From DASRHT01 sp035293765 (lineage in GTDB: Bacteria > Chloroflexota > Ktedonobacteria > Ktedonobacterales > Ktedonobacteraceae): a stretch of DNA of 64,000 nucleotides. The translations under genes and the position numbers were made by a program. Below the pieces are notes generated by a model. That model saw only the letters and a list, made by a program, of their open reading frames with translations. It was not told the origin of the DNA and made no database searches. Positions 42,962 through 52,405 of this stretch are shown piece after piece. The number at the start of each line of letters is the position of its first letter. Position 1 is the stretch's first letter. The DNA is taken from the NCBI GenBank assembly GCA_035293765.1, contig DATGMF010000031.1:28536-92535 (forward strand). The letters run 5' to 3'.

Positions 42962-43921
42962 TTACCTTGATTGTTGCAGCAGCGCCTCAATTTCCGCTAG
43001 CGACGGTAATGATGCGATTGCGCCCATGCGTGTGACCGCCACTGCTCCGGCAGCGTTGGCTCTGCGTAATGCCGTCGCCATCGGCATACCAGACGCTAAA
43101 CTGGCCGCCAGCGCGCCGCAAAAGGCGTCACCGGCGGCAGTGGCATCGATGGCTTTGACAGCAAACGCGTTCTCGATGTGATGGGCTATTTTAGCGTCAG
43201 CGCCCGTGCTCCAGAGACAGCCTTGCGCGCCTAAAGTGATAATGATATGCTGCGGTCCGTGCATGAGCAGCCTCTCCGCTGCGCTCTGAGCCGTCTCGAC
43301 CGAAGTAACGGGAGATTGCGCCAGTGAAGCCGCCTCGGTCTCATTAACCACCAGCACATCTACTAGCTTGAAAATGTCATTGAGCAGCGGCCCTCGCGGG
43401 ATGGGAGCGACATTCCAGATTGTGGTCATCCCCAGTTCGTGGGCCACGCGAATACCCGCCTCGTACGAAACGGCGCTCGTCTCGCATTGCGTCAGGAAAA
43501 TGACCTTCTCATCCGCCTGCCTCTGCTTATGGACCGCGTGCAGAGCCGTCTCTACCGCTTCGGCGGTAACCGATAGGTTAGCGCGCGGATTCGCCACAAT
43601 CATATTCTGCCCGCTCTCCGTGGAGACAACCAGCAGCGAGACGCCGGTCCCAACGGTGGGATCGCGTGTAACATGCGCGCTGTCAATTCCTTCGTGCATC
43701 AACACGGGGAAAAAGTTGTCACCATACGTATCGGTGCCCACGCGCCCAATCATCGTCACCTTTGCCCCCTGTCGTGCCGCCACAATAGCCTGATTGATCC
43801 CTTTGCCGCCCAAGAAAGTCGAAAAGTCGTCGCCCAGCACCGTCTCTCCCGGCTGTGGCAGGCGCGGCGTGCGCGTCACCAGATCGGTAATCAGGCTCCC
43901 AAGAACTGCAACTATACCCAT
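42962..43921 (-). CDS. PfkB-family carbohydrate kinase, ribokinase-like
   Basis: A 319-residue sugar kinase. The ATG at 43921 is chosen over a GTG at 43927 because AAGGGAG then has an eight-base spacing. The first PfkB signature is FLGGKGINQAIVAARQG near 38. The catalytic second signature is DATAAGDAFCGALAASLASG near 250, with the base Asp in AAGD. This order matches ribokinase, which phosphorylates D-ribose at O5, but related kinases act on other sugars or nucleosides. No ribose transporter is adjacent. The gene precedes rarA on the same strand. Confidence 0.88.
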   Translation of the reverse strand: MGIVAVLGSLITDLVTRTPRLPQPGETVLGDDFSTFLGGKGINQAIVAARQGAKVTMIGRVGTDTYGDNFFPVLMHEGIDSAHVTRDPTVGTGVSLLVVSTESGQNMIVANPRANLSVTAEAVETALHAVHKQRQADEKVIFLTQCETSAVSYEAGIRVAHELGMTTIWNVAPIPRGPLLNDIFKLVDVLVVNETEAASLAQSPVTSVETAQSAAERLLMHGPQHIIITLGAQGCLWSTGADAKIAHHIENAFAVKAIDATAAGDAFCGALAASLASGMPMATALRRANAAGAVAVTRMGAIASLPSLAEIEALLQQSR

Positions 43922-44011
43922 CGGCACTGCTCCCTTGTGCTATATATCGGCTTCCGCGTCGAAATGCAGAACATAAAACTGTACACAGTATAACATGAAG
44001 CAAAGGGACAA

Positions 44012-44048
44012 AAAAGCAAGCCACCCCGTACTGAGGTGGCTTGCTTTT
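44012..44048 (-). terminator. Strong intrinsic terminator after the secreted-protein gene
   Basis: AAAAGCAAGCCACC (44012-44025) and GGTGGCTTGCTTTT (44035-44048) are perfectly complementary, loop CCGTACTGA. Read on the minus strand it follows the stop at 44110 and ends in a T-rich tract. Confidence 0.85.
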
Positions 44049-44109
44049 CATGCGTTAGCGCAAGGCGCTGATTGCTGTATTACCAGCTTTCAGCATTGTT
44101 GCCCACTAA

Positions 44110-45966
44110 TTACACATCGACGTTGCTGATGAATGTGCCCCAGTTAGCCAGGACGGTGCGAGGCGTGTTGGGCACAAACTCTGTTGCCAGCCAGATGGAG
44201 CGGCCATCGGGAGAAGCCACTGCTGCGGAATAGTCGCCCCAACGACAGAGACGGTCAGGCGCGACGCAGGTGAAGCCATCTTCCGGGTTGGCGCCTGCGC
44301 TGGCGATATGGACATCTCCAGTATGGAACAGCGAGATGGGCATATAGGCCGCGCTCGGGAAGAAGTCGGGACCGGACAGGGTGAAGCTCATCACACCTTC
44401 GCCAATCACGTTGACGCCGATGGAGGGGAACAGCACATTCTCGCCGTCCACCGCGACATAGCCGCTCTTGACTAGAATAGCATGCAACTGACCATCGGCA
44501 AAGAATGGCAGGACGCCGAAGAAGGCAATGCCGGTGCGGGCAGCCTCGCCCGGCTTCTGGACGATGGTATTGACGCCAGACCAGAGCACGCCAGCCGCGA
44601 AGACCGTCTGATTCATGCGATCATCGTTGCTGTTGAGGAAGCCAATCGGCGCGCCCTGCGAAGTTGCGAACGGGGTCGGGCCATTCTTCTGGGTCACAGG
44701 AACCGGCTGACCATAGAGCTGGCTCTTGATCACCGTGAAGGTGAGGTTCACATTCGGAGTGCTCTGATCAAGCGAACGCGTATTGGTCAATGCCCAGGTA
44801 GCAATACGATTGTCAACGGTACCCGTGAAGTCGAGCGAGCTCAGGAAGTACTCGGTGCCGTTATTCTCCAACCCCAACGGGATGCCCGCGGGCTGAGTCG
44901 AAGGCTGGATCGAGAAGGACAGGCCGCCGAATGGCACCAGCGCCTGAGATGCATCGATATGAACAACGCTAGAGGTGAACGCAGACCCGGGATTGCTGGC
45001 GGCCTGAACAAGCGCTCTCTTCGAGATGGCGTAGACCTGAGCGCCGTTGAAGCCATTAGTAAGCCCGAACTCATTGGTGGTGACGAAGAAGCCGTCGGCA
45101 TTGGCGCCGATGAGCGGCTGGTCACCCAGACATGGACAGTTGGGATGACTGGGAGTGCCGTTGCTGCCGTCATCGGTGGTATCGATGGCGAACGTTCTCC
45201 AGGCGCCCGTCGGGTCCGCAGTCTGGCTGACCGCGATCAATGTATGCGTAGGAGCCTGGAATGCGCCATTTGCAGGATTAACACTGATGTGTAGCACGGT
45301 CAAGAACCAGTGCTGCGTGGCAGGATCGAAGTAGCATTTGGGATCGGAGGTGAAATCGCCGAAAGTAACGGTTGTGCGGTTAAGCTCCGGCGCAAGCCCA
45401 AAGAACTGGTTGATGGCCGTCGGGCCGGTCAGGATTTTACCACTGGTGCTACGCACTGCCAGCGCAGTATTGACGGAATCAAGCACGAAGTTATTGCTGG
45501 CGCACAATGCTTGATCTGGCGGCTCCAGGCTGAACTGCGTGTTTGTGAACGCGCCCGTGCCGGCGTTACGCTGGTCAAAATGGGAAAGACCATTGAAGCC
45601 CCTGAAGCCCGGGTTGTTGGTTGTCACGTTCAGGCCAGCAGGATTGGGCGGAGCTGTACCAGCCGGAGGTGGCGCGATGGGTGGGGGCGTTGAGCCATTA
45701 ATTTCCAGCTTCGGGCTATCCTCTCTATCGGCGGCGGGCGACACTTCGATATCAGATGCACTCTGTGCCGTCTGACCGGAGGCGGCCGTCAATCTGGCGG
45801 TGCCAAGAGAGTTGAGCTGGAGCAGCGTTTGCGTGGGAGCCGAAGCTGTAGCCGCATGAGCTACCGAAGGCAGAGCAGCTTGAAAAATAGCCACTGATGC
45901 CAGCAGTGTAATCAGGGTGAGAAGCGAGATCGCGACGCTCATCCTTGAGCGAACAAAAGAGTGCAT
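44110..45966 (-). CDS. Large secreted protein of unknown function
   Basis: A 618-residue exported protein. The ATG at 45966 opens with MHSFVRSRMSVAIS and a hydrophobic core ending ALPSVAHAATA, a clear signal peptide; further upstream in-frame codons run through a palindromic repeat. A Pro-rich linker (PPPIAPPPAGTAPP, about 115-128) precedes a domain of about 480 residues. It has beta-rich segments such as QFSLEPPDQALCASNNFVLD, WFLTVLHISVN and RWGDYSAAVASPDGRSIW, suggesting a propeller-like or lectin-like fold. No catalytic motif is recognised. It is monocistronic, with a strong terminator at 44012-44048. Confidence 0.8.
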   Translation of the reverse strand: MHSFVRSRMSVAISLLTLITLLASVAIFQAALPSVAHAATASAPTQTLLQLNSLGTARLTAASGQTAQSASDIEVSPAADREDSPKLEINGSTPPPIAPPPAGTAPPNPAGLNVTTNNPGFRGFNGLSHFDQRNAGTGAFTNTQFSLEPPDQALCASNNFVLDSVNTALAVRSTSGKILTGPTAINQFFGLAPELNRTTVTFGDFTSDPKCYFDPATQHWFLTVLHISVNPANGAFQAPTHTLIAVSQTADPTGAWRTFAIDTTDDGSNGTPSHPNCPCLGDQPLIGANADGFFVTTNEFGLTNGFNGAQVYAISKRALVQAASNPGSAFTSSVVHIDASQALVPFGGLSFSIQPSTQPAGIPLGLENNGTEYFLSSLDFTGTVDNRIATWALTNTRSLDQSTPNVNLTFTVIKSQLYGQPVPVTQKNGPTPFATSQGAPIGFLNSNDDRMNQTVFAAGVLWSGVNTIVQKPGEAARTGIAFFGVLPFFADGQLHAILVKSGYVAVDGENVLFPSIGVNVIGEGVMSFTLSGPDFFPSAAYMPISLFHTGDVHIASAGANPEDGFTCVAPDRLCRWGDYSAAVASPDGRSIWLATEFVPNTPRTVLANWGTFISNVDV

Positions 45967-45999
45967 GGCAATGGCCTCACTTTCAAATACTTCGATTCT

Positions 46000-46077
46000 G
46001 CGTTCCATAGGGGCAGGGCTTGTCCCTGTCCGCCATCGCGTGTAGCTTCCCGCTTCATCGTGGGAGCGTTGGAACGC
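46000..46077. repeat. Composite nested palindrome (B and C inside an outer stem)
   Basis: GCGTTCCA (46000-46007) pairs with TGGAACGC (46070-46077). Inside are a family B unit (TAGGGGCAGGGCTTGTCCCTG, from 46008) and a family C unit (GTAGCTTCCCGCTTCATCGTGGGAG-type, from 46042). It lies 34 bases upstream of the secreted-protein start. The rest of 45967-46429 is AT-rich and shows no gene; a lone TATACT at 46379-46384 may belong to the promoter of the next gene. Confidence 0.7.
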
Positions 46078-46429
46078 GGAACGTTTCAAAGGAGATCATG
46101 ATTGCGTGGGTTGGAAAATTGAGATAACCCAATACTACGAAGAAAATCACTTTACCGCGCATATGTCATTGCTGCACATTATGCGCCTATAAACATAAAT
46201 GTTATGGGAGATAAGGAGTACTGGCACCTCCTTTCCTACGGGTTCTGTACCATGTAGTGATATACAATGGCACATTCTTAAAAAGAAGCAAGCAAACGTA
46301 CATAATTTTGTGTTGCTAGAACACGTTGAGATGTGCCAATATGATTATGCCATAAAAGTAAAACTTTGGACAATGCTCTATACTTGCAGTAGTACTATCT
46401 GGAAAATGTGTTTCTCCCAGGAGGTCTTT

Positions 46430-46852
46430 ATGCTCAATTTGAATAACAAAAGGGATGCCCACATTGATCAGCGTCTGCGCAGCGAGCCTATGATCTGGTT
46501 CAGCACGGTGAGACCCGATGGTCGCCCTCACCTGGTACCCGTCTGGTTCTTCTGGGATGGCGCGACCATGCTGATCTTTAGTCAGCCGGATAACCAGAAA
46601 ATACGTAATCTGCGCAACAATCCAGCGGTGAGCCTGGCTCTGGAGGCTGCGAATCAAGGCGAGGATATTGTAATGTTAGAGGGGACAGCGACTCTGGTCG
46701 ATGAGCCTGGCTTGAAAGCATCTATGCCTGCTTATGCTAAAAAGTACGACGCCCTGCTGAAGCGCATGGGGATGAGCGCGACACAAATGGCAGCCAGCTA
46801 CTCGCAAGCTATTCGAATTACGCCGACGCGCTTCATCGCCTGGGGAGTGTGA
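46430..46852 (+). CDS. PPOX-fold (pyridoxamine 5'-phosphate oxidase-like) protein, probably F420- or FMN-dependent
   Basis: A 140-residue split-barrel protein. The ATG at 46430 has CCAGGAGG six bases upstream. Features: WFSTVRPDGRPHLVPVWFFW near 23-42 (cofactor and phosphate contacts), KIRNLRNNPAVSLALE near 57, and the strand DIVMLEGTATLVDEP near 80. The HLVPVWF pattern is typical of the Rv3369-like branch that uses F420 or binds heme or FMN. The reaction is unknown. It is divergent from the secreted-protein gene and convergent with priA, six bases apart. Confidence 0.85.
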   Translation: MLNLNNKRDAHIDQRLRSEPMIWFSTVRPDGRPHLVPVWFFWDGATMLIFSQPDNQKIRNLRNNPAVSLALEAANQGEDIVMLEGTATLVDEPGLKASMPAYAKKYDALLKRMGMSATQMAASYSQAIRITPTRFIAWGV

Positions 46853-46858
46853 CTGCGC

Positions 46859-49480
46859 TTACAATGTGCTTACCGGGTCGATATCGACCTCCCAACCAGG
46901 AGCGTCGATGACGCGCAAGAGCTGGTGCAGATCGGGGCCGCGTACAATCATCTGCCAGCGATACTTGTTTCTGATGCGCTCCATTAAAGCTGGCGCGGGA
47001 CCTACAATGTCGGTCTCGTCAAGCCTGAGACGCTCGATCCACTCGCTGAGTCGTTCGCAGAGCAGCAGGGCTTCGTTCTGGCAGCGGTGCCGATTCTCAT
47101 GGCTGTAGGTGAACTTGACGAACTGGCGAAATGGGGGATAGCCATAACGGCGCCGCGCCTCAATCTCTGTAGCGTAGAATTCGTGATAGCCGTGACGTGA
47201 GGCGGCGTCGATGCAAAAATGCTGCGGATTAAAGGTCTGGATAATGACGCGTCCAGGCTCCAGCCCACGCCCGGCCCGGCCAGCTACCTGCGTCAATAGC
47301 GTAAATGCACGCTCGGAGGCCGCAAAGTCCGGGAGGTTGAGCGCGATATCAGCCGAGACGACGCCAACGAGCGTGACCCCCGGCAGGTCAAGCCCTTTGG
47401 CGATCATCTGCGTGCCGATCAGAATATCGGCCTCGCGATTGGCGAAGCTATCAAGCAACTGCTCATGATCGTGCCGGTTGCGGGCCGTATCGTGGTCCCA
47501 ACGCAGGAGGCGCGCTTTGGGAAAGGCGCGCTGAATGGTGGCCTGTACCTTCTCCGTCCCTACGCCAAAATAACGTATCCCTGAGCTTTTGCAATTGGGG
47601 CAGAAGTGGAGCACCTCGTTTCTCCTGCCGCAATAGTGGCAGAGCAGAATGCGTTCGGTGGCATGGTAGGTCAGAGGGATATCGCAGCGATCACAGATGG
47701 CGACGAAGCCGCAATCGCGACACAGCACGCAACTCGCCGCGCCTCTCCGATTCAGAAAAAGAATGGCCTGCTGCCGCTGCTCCAGCACAAGCCCGATCTC
47801 CTCTTGCAGGCGCCGGCTAATGATGCTGGTATTGCCCGTGTGCAACTCGTTACGCAGATCAATAACCTCGACAGGCGGAAGGGCTCCGGTGATACGACCA
47901 GGCAACTCGATCAGATGGTAATTGCCCTGTTCGGCCCGGTAAAAGCTATCGACCGATGGCGTGGCGCTGCCCAGCACGACCGGAATGCCCAGGAGCTGCC
48001 CCAGCACGGTTGTCACACGGCGAGCATGATAGGTTGGCCTGAGCTCGGCCTGTTTGTAGGCCGACTCATGTTCCTCATCGATGATAATAATGCCCAGATC
48101 GGGAAGCGGCGAAAAGAGCGCCGAACGCGAGCCGATGACCACATCAACCGCTCCCGAACGAATGCGCCGCCACTCGTCGTAACGTTCGCCTGCCCCCAGT
48201 TCGCTATGAATGATCGCCACACGTTGAGGGAAGCGAGCGGCGACGCGCTGGACCGCCTGCGTGGTGAGAGCTATTTCCGGCACCAGCACAATGCCCCGTT
48301 TGCCCTGTGCGATGACCGCTGCCAGAGCCTGGAGGTAGATCTCGGTCTTGCCGCTGCCGGTAATGCCGTGCAGAAGGATGGGCGTATGGTGATGGCGTGG
48401 TGCCAGGATATCATCCAGGGCTTGCTGCTGGTCTCTTGTAAGCTGTAGCGGCGCATCGGCGATGATGGTGCGATTTTTTAAGGGATCGCGCCTGATCTCA
48501 GTTTCTTCGATGGCAACAATGCGTTCCTGCACCAGCAAGCGTAGTTGCGCTTGCGTTAGCCCGCTGGCTTTACAGAGCTTATTGGGCGTCCAGTGGACAT
48601 TGCTGCCGACGCTCTGCTCCAACAGGTTAATGGCGGCCAACTGCCGCGAAAGCCGGTGTTGTATGGCCCGGCTTTCTTTATCTTGTGGCTCAGGAGCTAC
48701 AGCCGGTAAGGCCCAGGGATCGGGACGCAGGCCCTTGCGCCCCCGTGCAGGCACGGCAGAGAGATTGCTGATATGTTCCGATTCTACGCTGATTGCGGCA
48801 GGAACGGCGAGGTAGCTTTGCAATTGTTGTTCTTTTTGCTCGCGCCATTGGGCCAGCGCGGCCCCTTGCGCAACCAGACGGACAACGCGCTGAATTCGTG
48901 GCTTGACGCGTGGAGCTTCCAGTTGGGCTGCTCGCTCAATCTGGCTGTGGCCCTTGATCTCTTTGAGCAGCTCCCTGGTTTTCTTTTTCCCCAGCATTTC
49001 CTGTAGCCGTGTAATATCAATCTCCCCTTCAGAGAGCAGCAGGCCGATCAGCGCGCGCAGGCGTGGAGAAGCTTCCCGGGCGCTCTCCTCCAACGTCTGC
49101 TCGTTGCCTTCTACCAGCCGCAGAACGTAGCGCGAGCGCTGCACGAGTCCGGGCGGGAGCATCGTCAGCGCGACCTGCGCCAGGGAAGTGACATAGTATT
49201 CGGCCATCCACTCTGCCAGCGCCATCTGATGGGGTAAGAGCGCCGGCTGGTGGTCAATGATTGTATGCAGTGGGCGAAGCTCGACATCAGGATCGAACGC
49301 GGAGGCGTCGTCCTGGCGATGAATGCTCCATAAGATGCCCTCGACCAGTCTCTCTCCATAGGGCACGGCCACCAGTTGTCCTGGTTGCACCTCCGCTGCC
49401 ATCACAGGGGGGACAAAATAGGTAAGCTGCGCATGCTCACTGCTCCAACTGGCGGCGGTAGTGACTACATCAGCCAGCAT
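46859..49480 (-). CDS. priA: Primosomal protein N' (replication restart helicase)
   Basis: An 873-residue superfamily 2 helicase that reloads the replisome at collapsed forks. The N-terminal fork-binding domain (about 10-110) opens ASWSSEHAQLTYFVPPVM. Walker A is GITGSGKTEIYL near 374 and the DEAH-like box IIIDEEHESAYKQ near 467. Eight zinc-binding cysteines lie in CVLCRDCGFVAICDRC and LLCHYCGRR...CPNC. Motifs V-VI appear in GTQMIAKGLDLPGV and QVAGRAGRG. It is longer than E. coli PriA (about 730) through an insertion near 180-300. GGGAGG upstream of the ATG lies inside the end of mutL, three bases away, so the two are co-translated. Confidence 0.96.
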   Translation of the reverse strand: MLADVVTTAASWSSEHAQLTYFVPPVMAAEVQPGQLVAVPYGERLVEGILWSIHRQDDASAFDPDVELRPLHTIIDHQPALLPHQMALAEWMAEYYVTSLAQVALTMLPPGLVQRSRYVLRLVEGNEQTLEESAREASPRLRALIGLLLSEGEIDITRLQEMLGKKKTRELLKEIKGHSQIERAAQLEAPRVKPRIQRVVRLVAQGAALAQWREQKEQQLQSYLAVPAAISVESEHISNLSAVPARGRKGLRPDPWALPAVAPEPQDKESRAIQHRLSRQLAAINLLEQSVGSNVHWTPNKLCKASGLTQAQLRLLVQERIVAIEETEIRRDPLKNRTIIADAPLQLTRDQQQALDDILAPRHHHTPILLHGITGSGKTEIYLQALAAVIAQGKRGIVLVPEIALTTQAVQRVAARFPQRVAIIHSELGAGERYDEWRRIRSGAVDVVIGSRSALFSPLPDLGIIIIDEEHESAYKQAELRPTYHARRVTTVLGQLLGIPVVLGSATPSVDSFYRAEQGNYHLIELPGRITGALPPVEVIDLRNELHTGNTSIISRRLQEEIGLVLEQRQQAILFLNRRGAASCVLCRDCGFVAICDRCDIPLTYHATERILLCHYCGRRNEVLHFCPNCKSSGIRYFGVGTEKVQATIQRAFPKARLLRWDHDTARNRHDHEQLLDSFANREADILIGTQMIAKGLDLPGVTLVGVVSADIALNLPDFAASERAFTLLTQVAGRAGRGLEPGRVIIQTFNPQHFCIDAASRHGYHEFYATEIEARRRYGYPPFRQFVKFTYSHENRHRCQNEALLLCERLSEWIERLRLDETDIVGPAPALMERIRNKYRWQMIVRGPDLHQLLRVIDAPGWEVDIDPVSTL

Positions 49481-49483
49481 CGC

Positions 49484-51583
49484 TTATCGCCTCCCGAACT
49501 CGTGCTCCAGCGCGGAAAGGCTAAAATGCACCATTGTTGGTCGCCCATGACAGCAACTATACGGCGCGTTCGTTTGCTCCAACTGCTCGATCATTTCGCG
49601 CATCTCGCTGACCGTAAGAAAGTAGTTCGCCTTGATGGCCGCCTTGCAGGCAACATTTGCCAGCGCCCGCTCCTCCCACGTCTCAGTATGCCCCAGGTTC
49701 TCCTCAGCGGTCAGGTCAACCAGCAGTTCATGCAGAGAGCGGGCGCTGATCTGTTTGACCAGCACGCCCGGTACGGCGCGCATCGTCAGCGTGCGATGGT
49801 CGGTGATCTCCATGCTAAAACCAATCCGTTCGAGTTGTGGCTGGTGCTCCTCGATGGCCTCCAGCTCCCGCGGCGAAAGATCGAGCGCGATGGGCGTGAG
49901 TAAAAGTTGTGACACCGTGCTGCGCGCTTTAAGCGCAGCGACCATGCGTTCAAGCAAGATGCGCTCATGAGCTGCATGCTGATCAATGAGATACATGCCC
50001 TCCTCGCCTTCTGTGATGATATAGCTCTGTGAGAGCTGTCCAATGACACGCAGACGTGGCAGGCGACGCGTTTGCTTTGGATCAATCGTGCCACCCAGCG
50101 CCTGATGCGCCGCAGGTGCAGCAGGAACGCTCTCAGACTGTTGTGGCTGCTCCTCCATAGCAGGTTCAGGCGGGCTCCAGATCTCCATCGTCTCCTGTCT
50201 GGTCGGCTGCGGAGAAACGGGCGCCTCTGGACGATGTTCGCGCTGCGATAGCTGTGTATCCTCTCTATCCTCGCGTGGCATGGTCGGCGATGGTTCGGGC
50301 TCGGAGCGTTCAAGCGGGCGTACATGGCTTTGCCAGAGCCGATGCAGAGGCGGCCTCGTCCCCGTTTCTTCCTCTGTCACTGTGAGCCAGGGATTATCTC
50401 GCGGCAACGCATCTGTTCCGGCCTCTTCCTCCGGCTCGGTTGCATGGCCCTCGGCGTGATTATTTTCCCATTCCGCGAGCTCATCAATAACAAGATCGGC
50501 ATCTTCGTCGGCAGTAACAGGAGTTTTCGGGGAGGAAAGTTCTGCTTCACGCTCCTGGCGCGGCCTCCATTGCGGCATCTCCGGCTCTTCTAATAAAGCG
50601 GCGCGGACTGCTCGCTGAATTGACGCAAAGACGCGGCGCTCCTTCAGGAAGCGGATCTCAGTCTTGGCCGGATGAACGTTCACATCAAGCAGCGTGGGAT
50701 CGATCTGGATGTTCACCACGGCAATAGGGTGGCGTCCGGGCAGTAAAAGCGAGTGGTACGCATCCTCCACGGCTGCGGTGAGCATGCGGCTGAGCACCCA
50801 GCGCCGGTTCACGAAGAATGAGATGTGCTGACGTGTACTTTTGTAGCAGGCTGGGCGGCTGACATAGCCTGTGACGATAGGATATTCTGGATTATCTGGA
50901 TGTTCGGCTCTTCTGATCAGCACCATCTGCTCCGCAACCTGAAGCCCATAGACCTCGACCAATACGCTTGAGAGCTGACCGTTGCCGGGGGTAGCAAAGA
51001 GCTGGCGTCCTTCACCGGAGACGCTAAAGCGAATTTCGGGATAGGCCAGCGCGTATTGCTCAAGCAGGTGGAGGCAGTGGCTGACCTCCGTATTGCGACT
51101 CTTCAGAAATTTGAGGCGAGCGGGGACGGCATTAAAAAGGTTGCGCACCGTTAGCGTCGTCCCCTGGGGAGAGGCCGCAGGAGTAATCTCCGAGAGCTGT
51201 CCATTGGCGGCATTAATCTGCGCTCCCTGATCCGCCTCACTATGACGGCTCAGCAGCGTCACCTCCGCCACCGCGGCAATGCTTGCCAGGGCCTCGCCAC
51301 GGAAACCCAGCGTGCTAATGTGCTCAAGGTCATCGATCTGAGATACTTTGCTCGTGGCATGGCGTGCCAGCGCCAGGGGAAGTTCGTCGGCAGGGATGCC
51401 GCAGCCATTATCGGTCACGCGGATCAGCTGCAACCCGCCATTCATCAAATCGACGCGGATCTGAGTTGCGCCAGCATCAATGCTATTCTCGATCAGTTCT
51501 TTCACCACGGATGCGGGCCGCTCGACCACTTCGCCGGCAGCAATCTTGGCGGCGAGGTCGGGCGCGAGTTGATGTATAGCCAT
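49484..51583 (-). CDS. mutL: DNA mismatch repair protein MutL
   Basis: A 699-residue protein. The N-terminal GHKL ATPase has ELIENSIDAGATQIRVDL near 30, DNGCGI near 57 and STLGFRGEALASIAAV near 88. The central region (about 330-500) is proline- and glutamate-rich and unstructured. The C-terminal domain carries the metal-dependent nicking motif DQHAAHERILLE near 543 (pattern DQHAx2Ex4E), plus ACKAAIKAN and CCHGRPT. It is therefore an endonuclease-type MutL, as in bacteria without MutH. AGGGGAG precedes the ATG. It is followed by priA after three bases. Confidence 0.96.
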   Translation of the reverse strand: MAIHQLAPDLAAKIAAGEVVERPASVVKELIENSIDAGATQIRVDLMNGGLQLIRVTDNGCGIPADELPLALARHATSKVSQIDDLEHISTLGFRGEALASIAAVAEVTLLSRHSEADQGAQINAANGQLSEITPAASPQGTTLTVRNLFNAVPARLKFLKSRNTEVSHCLHLLEQYALAYPEIRFSVSGEGRQLFATPGNGQLSSVLVEVYGLQVAEQMVLIRRAEHPDNPEYPIVTGYVSRPACYKSTRQHISFFVNRRWVLSRMLTAAVEDAYHSLLLPGRHPIAVVNIQIDPTLLDVNVHPAKTEIRFLKERRVFASIQRAVRAALLEEPEMPQWRPRQEREAELSSPKTPVTADEDADLVIDELAEWENNHAEGHATEPEEEAGTDALPRDNPWLTVTEEETGTRPPLHRLWQSHVRPLERSEPEPSPTMPREDREDTQLSQREHRPEAPVSPQPTRQETMEIWSPPEPAMEEQPQQSESVPAAPAAHQALGGTIDPKQTRRLPRLRVIGQLSQSYIITEGEEGMYLIDQHAAHERILLERMVAALKARSTVSQLLLTPIALDLSPRELEAIEEHQPQLERIGFSMEITDHRTLTMRAVPGVLVKQISARSLHELLVDLTAEENLGHTETWEERALANVACKAAIKANYFLTVSEMREMIEQLEQTNAPYSCCHGRPTMVHFSLSALEHEFGRR

Positions 51584-51680
51584 AACCTTTGACTCCCCTG
51601 GCTGCTATTTAGAGCAAATAAGAACGGTTGTTCATGCTGCATCATAACATAGAGCAATACTCATCGCAAGCAGAGTAGGC

Positions 51681-52403
51681 TTATGTAGCAGAGGCCAGGA
51701 CAGCTTCTAAGTCAGAGAGGTAAATGCGGTGCGTCTCGGAATCCAGAGGGGCAGCACTGAAGTATATTTTTTCTTCTGGACGTGTGCCAACACGAAAAGT
51801 GAGAGTAAATGTTTGTGGTTCATTAGGGCTGGGGGTTGCATGAAGCTCTTGATCGCTCTGATATGCTCCTAAAGCCAGTGTTGGTACAAGAGTTAAGGGC
51901 TGGTTAGATTCCACCGGTATGACTGTTTTGGTGAATAGTTTACGCAACGGCGAGATAAACATTTCATCTATCGAGAACCGAAGCTGGGATGTTATTTCTG
52001 AATAATCCAATATACGTTCTGGTTGCCCTATTATAGGAGAGCCATCGCCAGCTTGCATCTGGTGTAAAAAATGCAACAATTGCTCATATATTGCTGTGAT
52101 AGCTGTTGATGGTCCTGCAACGTCAATCACGACACGGCGCTGTTCAAAGTGCAGAAAACGTATCGGGATGATTTGTTGCTCAGGAGAAAGCCATACCCCC
52201 ATATTAAAAACAAAGCCAGGAGGGTATGTTGCGGGAACGTCTCCGAACGTTGGGATAGGCGTTCCCATTGTCGATGATTGAAAGTGAAAAAGTTGCTGGA
52301 TCTGTTCCTGAATAGGTTTAAGGCTCAATGTTGACAAACGCAGATCATCAGCATGAAATTCGTAAGCCCTTCGACTGGTAAGAAGCTTAATTTGTTCAGG
52401 CAT
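51681..52403 (-). CDS. Third gene of toxin-antitoxin-like operon, unknown protein
   Basis: A 240-residue soluble protein with no recognised domain. The sequence alternates strands and helices, for example FVFNMGVWLSPEQQIIPIRF near 64 and VVIDVAGPSTAITAIYEQLL near 91, the latter a strand followed by a helix. A beta-rich C-terminal part includes QTFTLTFRVGTRPEEKIYFS. There is no signal peptide. Only two bases separate its ATG from the stop of the HTH antitoxin gene, so it is a true member of the operon. By position it recalls the SecB-like chaperone of toxin-antitoxin-chaperone systems, but I see no SecB similarity. It could be a second antitoxin, sensor or target protein. Confidence 0.75.
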   Translation of the reverse strand: MPEQIKLLTSRRAYEFHADDLRLSTLSLKPIQEQIQQLFHFQSSTMGTPIPTFGDVPATYPPGFVFNMGVWLSPEQQIIPIRFLHFEQRRVVIDVAGPSTAITAIYEQLLHFLHQMQAGDGSPIIGQPERILDYSEITSQLRFSIDEMFISPLRKLFTKTVIPVESNQPLTLVPTLALGAYQSDQELHATPSPNEPQTFTLTFRVGTRPEEKIYFSAAPLDSETHRIYLSDLEAVLASAT

Positions 52404-52405
52404 AA

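Noticed and set aside
44482..45294. 270-codon plus-strand frame opposite the large secreted protein
   Set aside because: It is a shadow of the minus-strand gene, which has a signal peptide and a matched terminator; the shadow is Arg/Glu-rich with no domain.
46199..46429. N-terminal extension of the PPOX-fold protein from 46199
   Set aside because: The extra 77 residues have no family similarity and run through AT-rich promoter-like sequence; CCAGGAGG directly before 46430 marks the start.
47606..48448. 280-codon plus-strand frame opposite priA
   Set aside because: It covers the helicase and zinc-binding region of priA, whose motifs are intact on the minus strand.
51681..52403. SecB-like chaperone of a TAC system
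   Set aside because: The operon layout fits, but length and sequence pattern do not match SecB as far as I can tell by eye; kept as an unknown third component.
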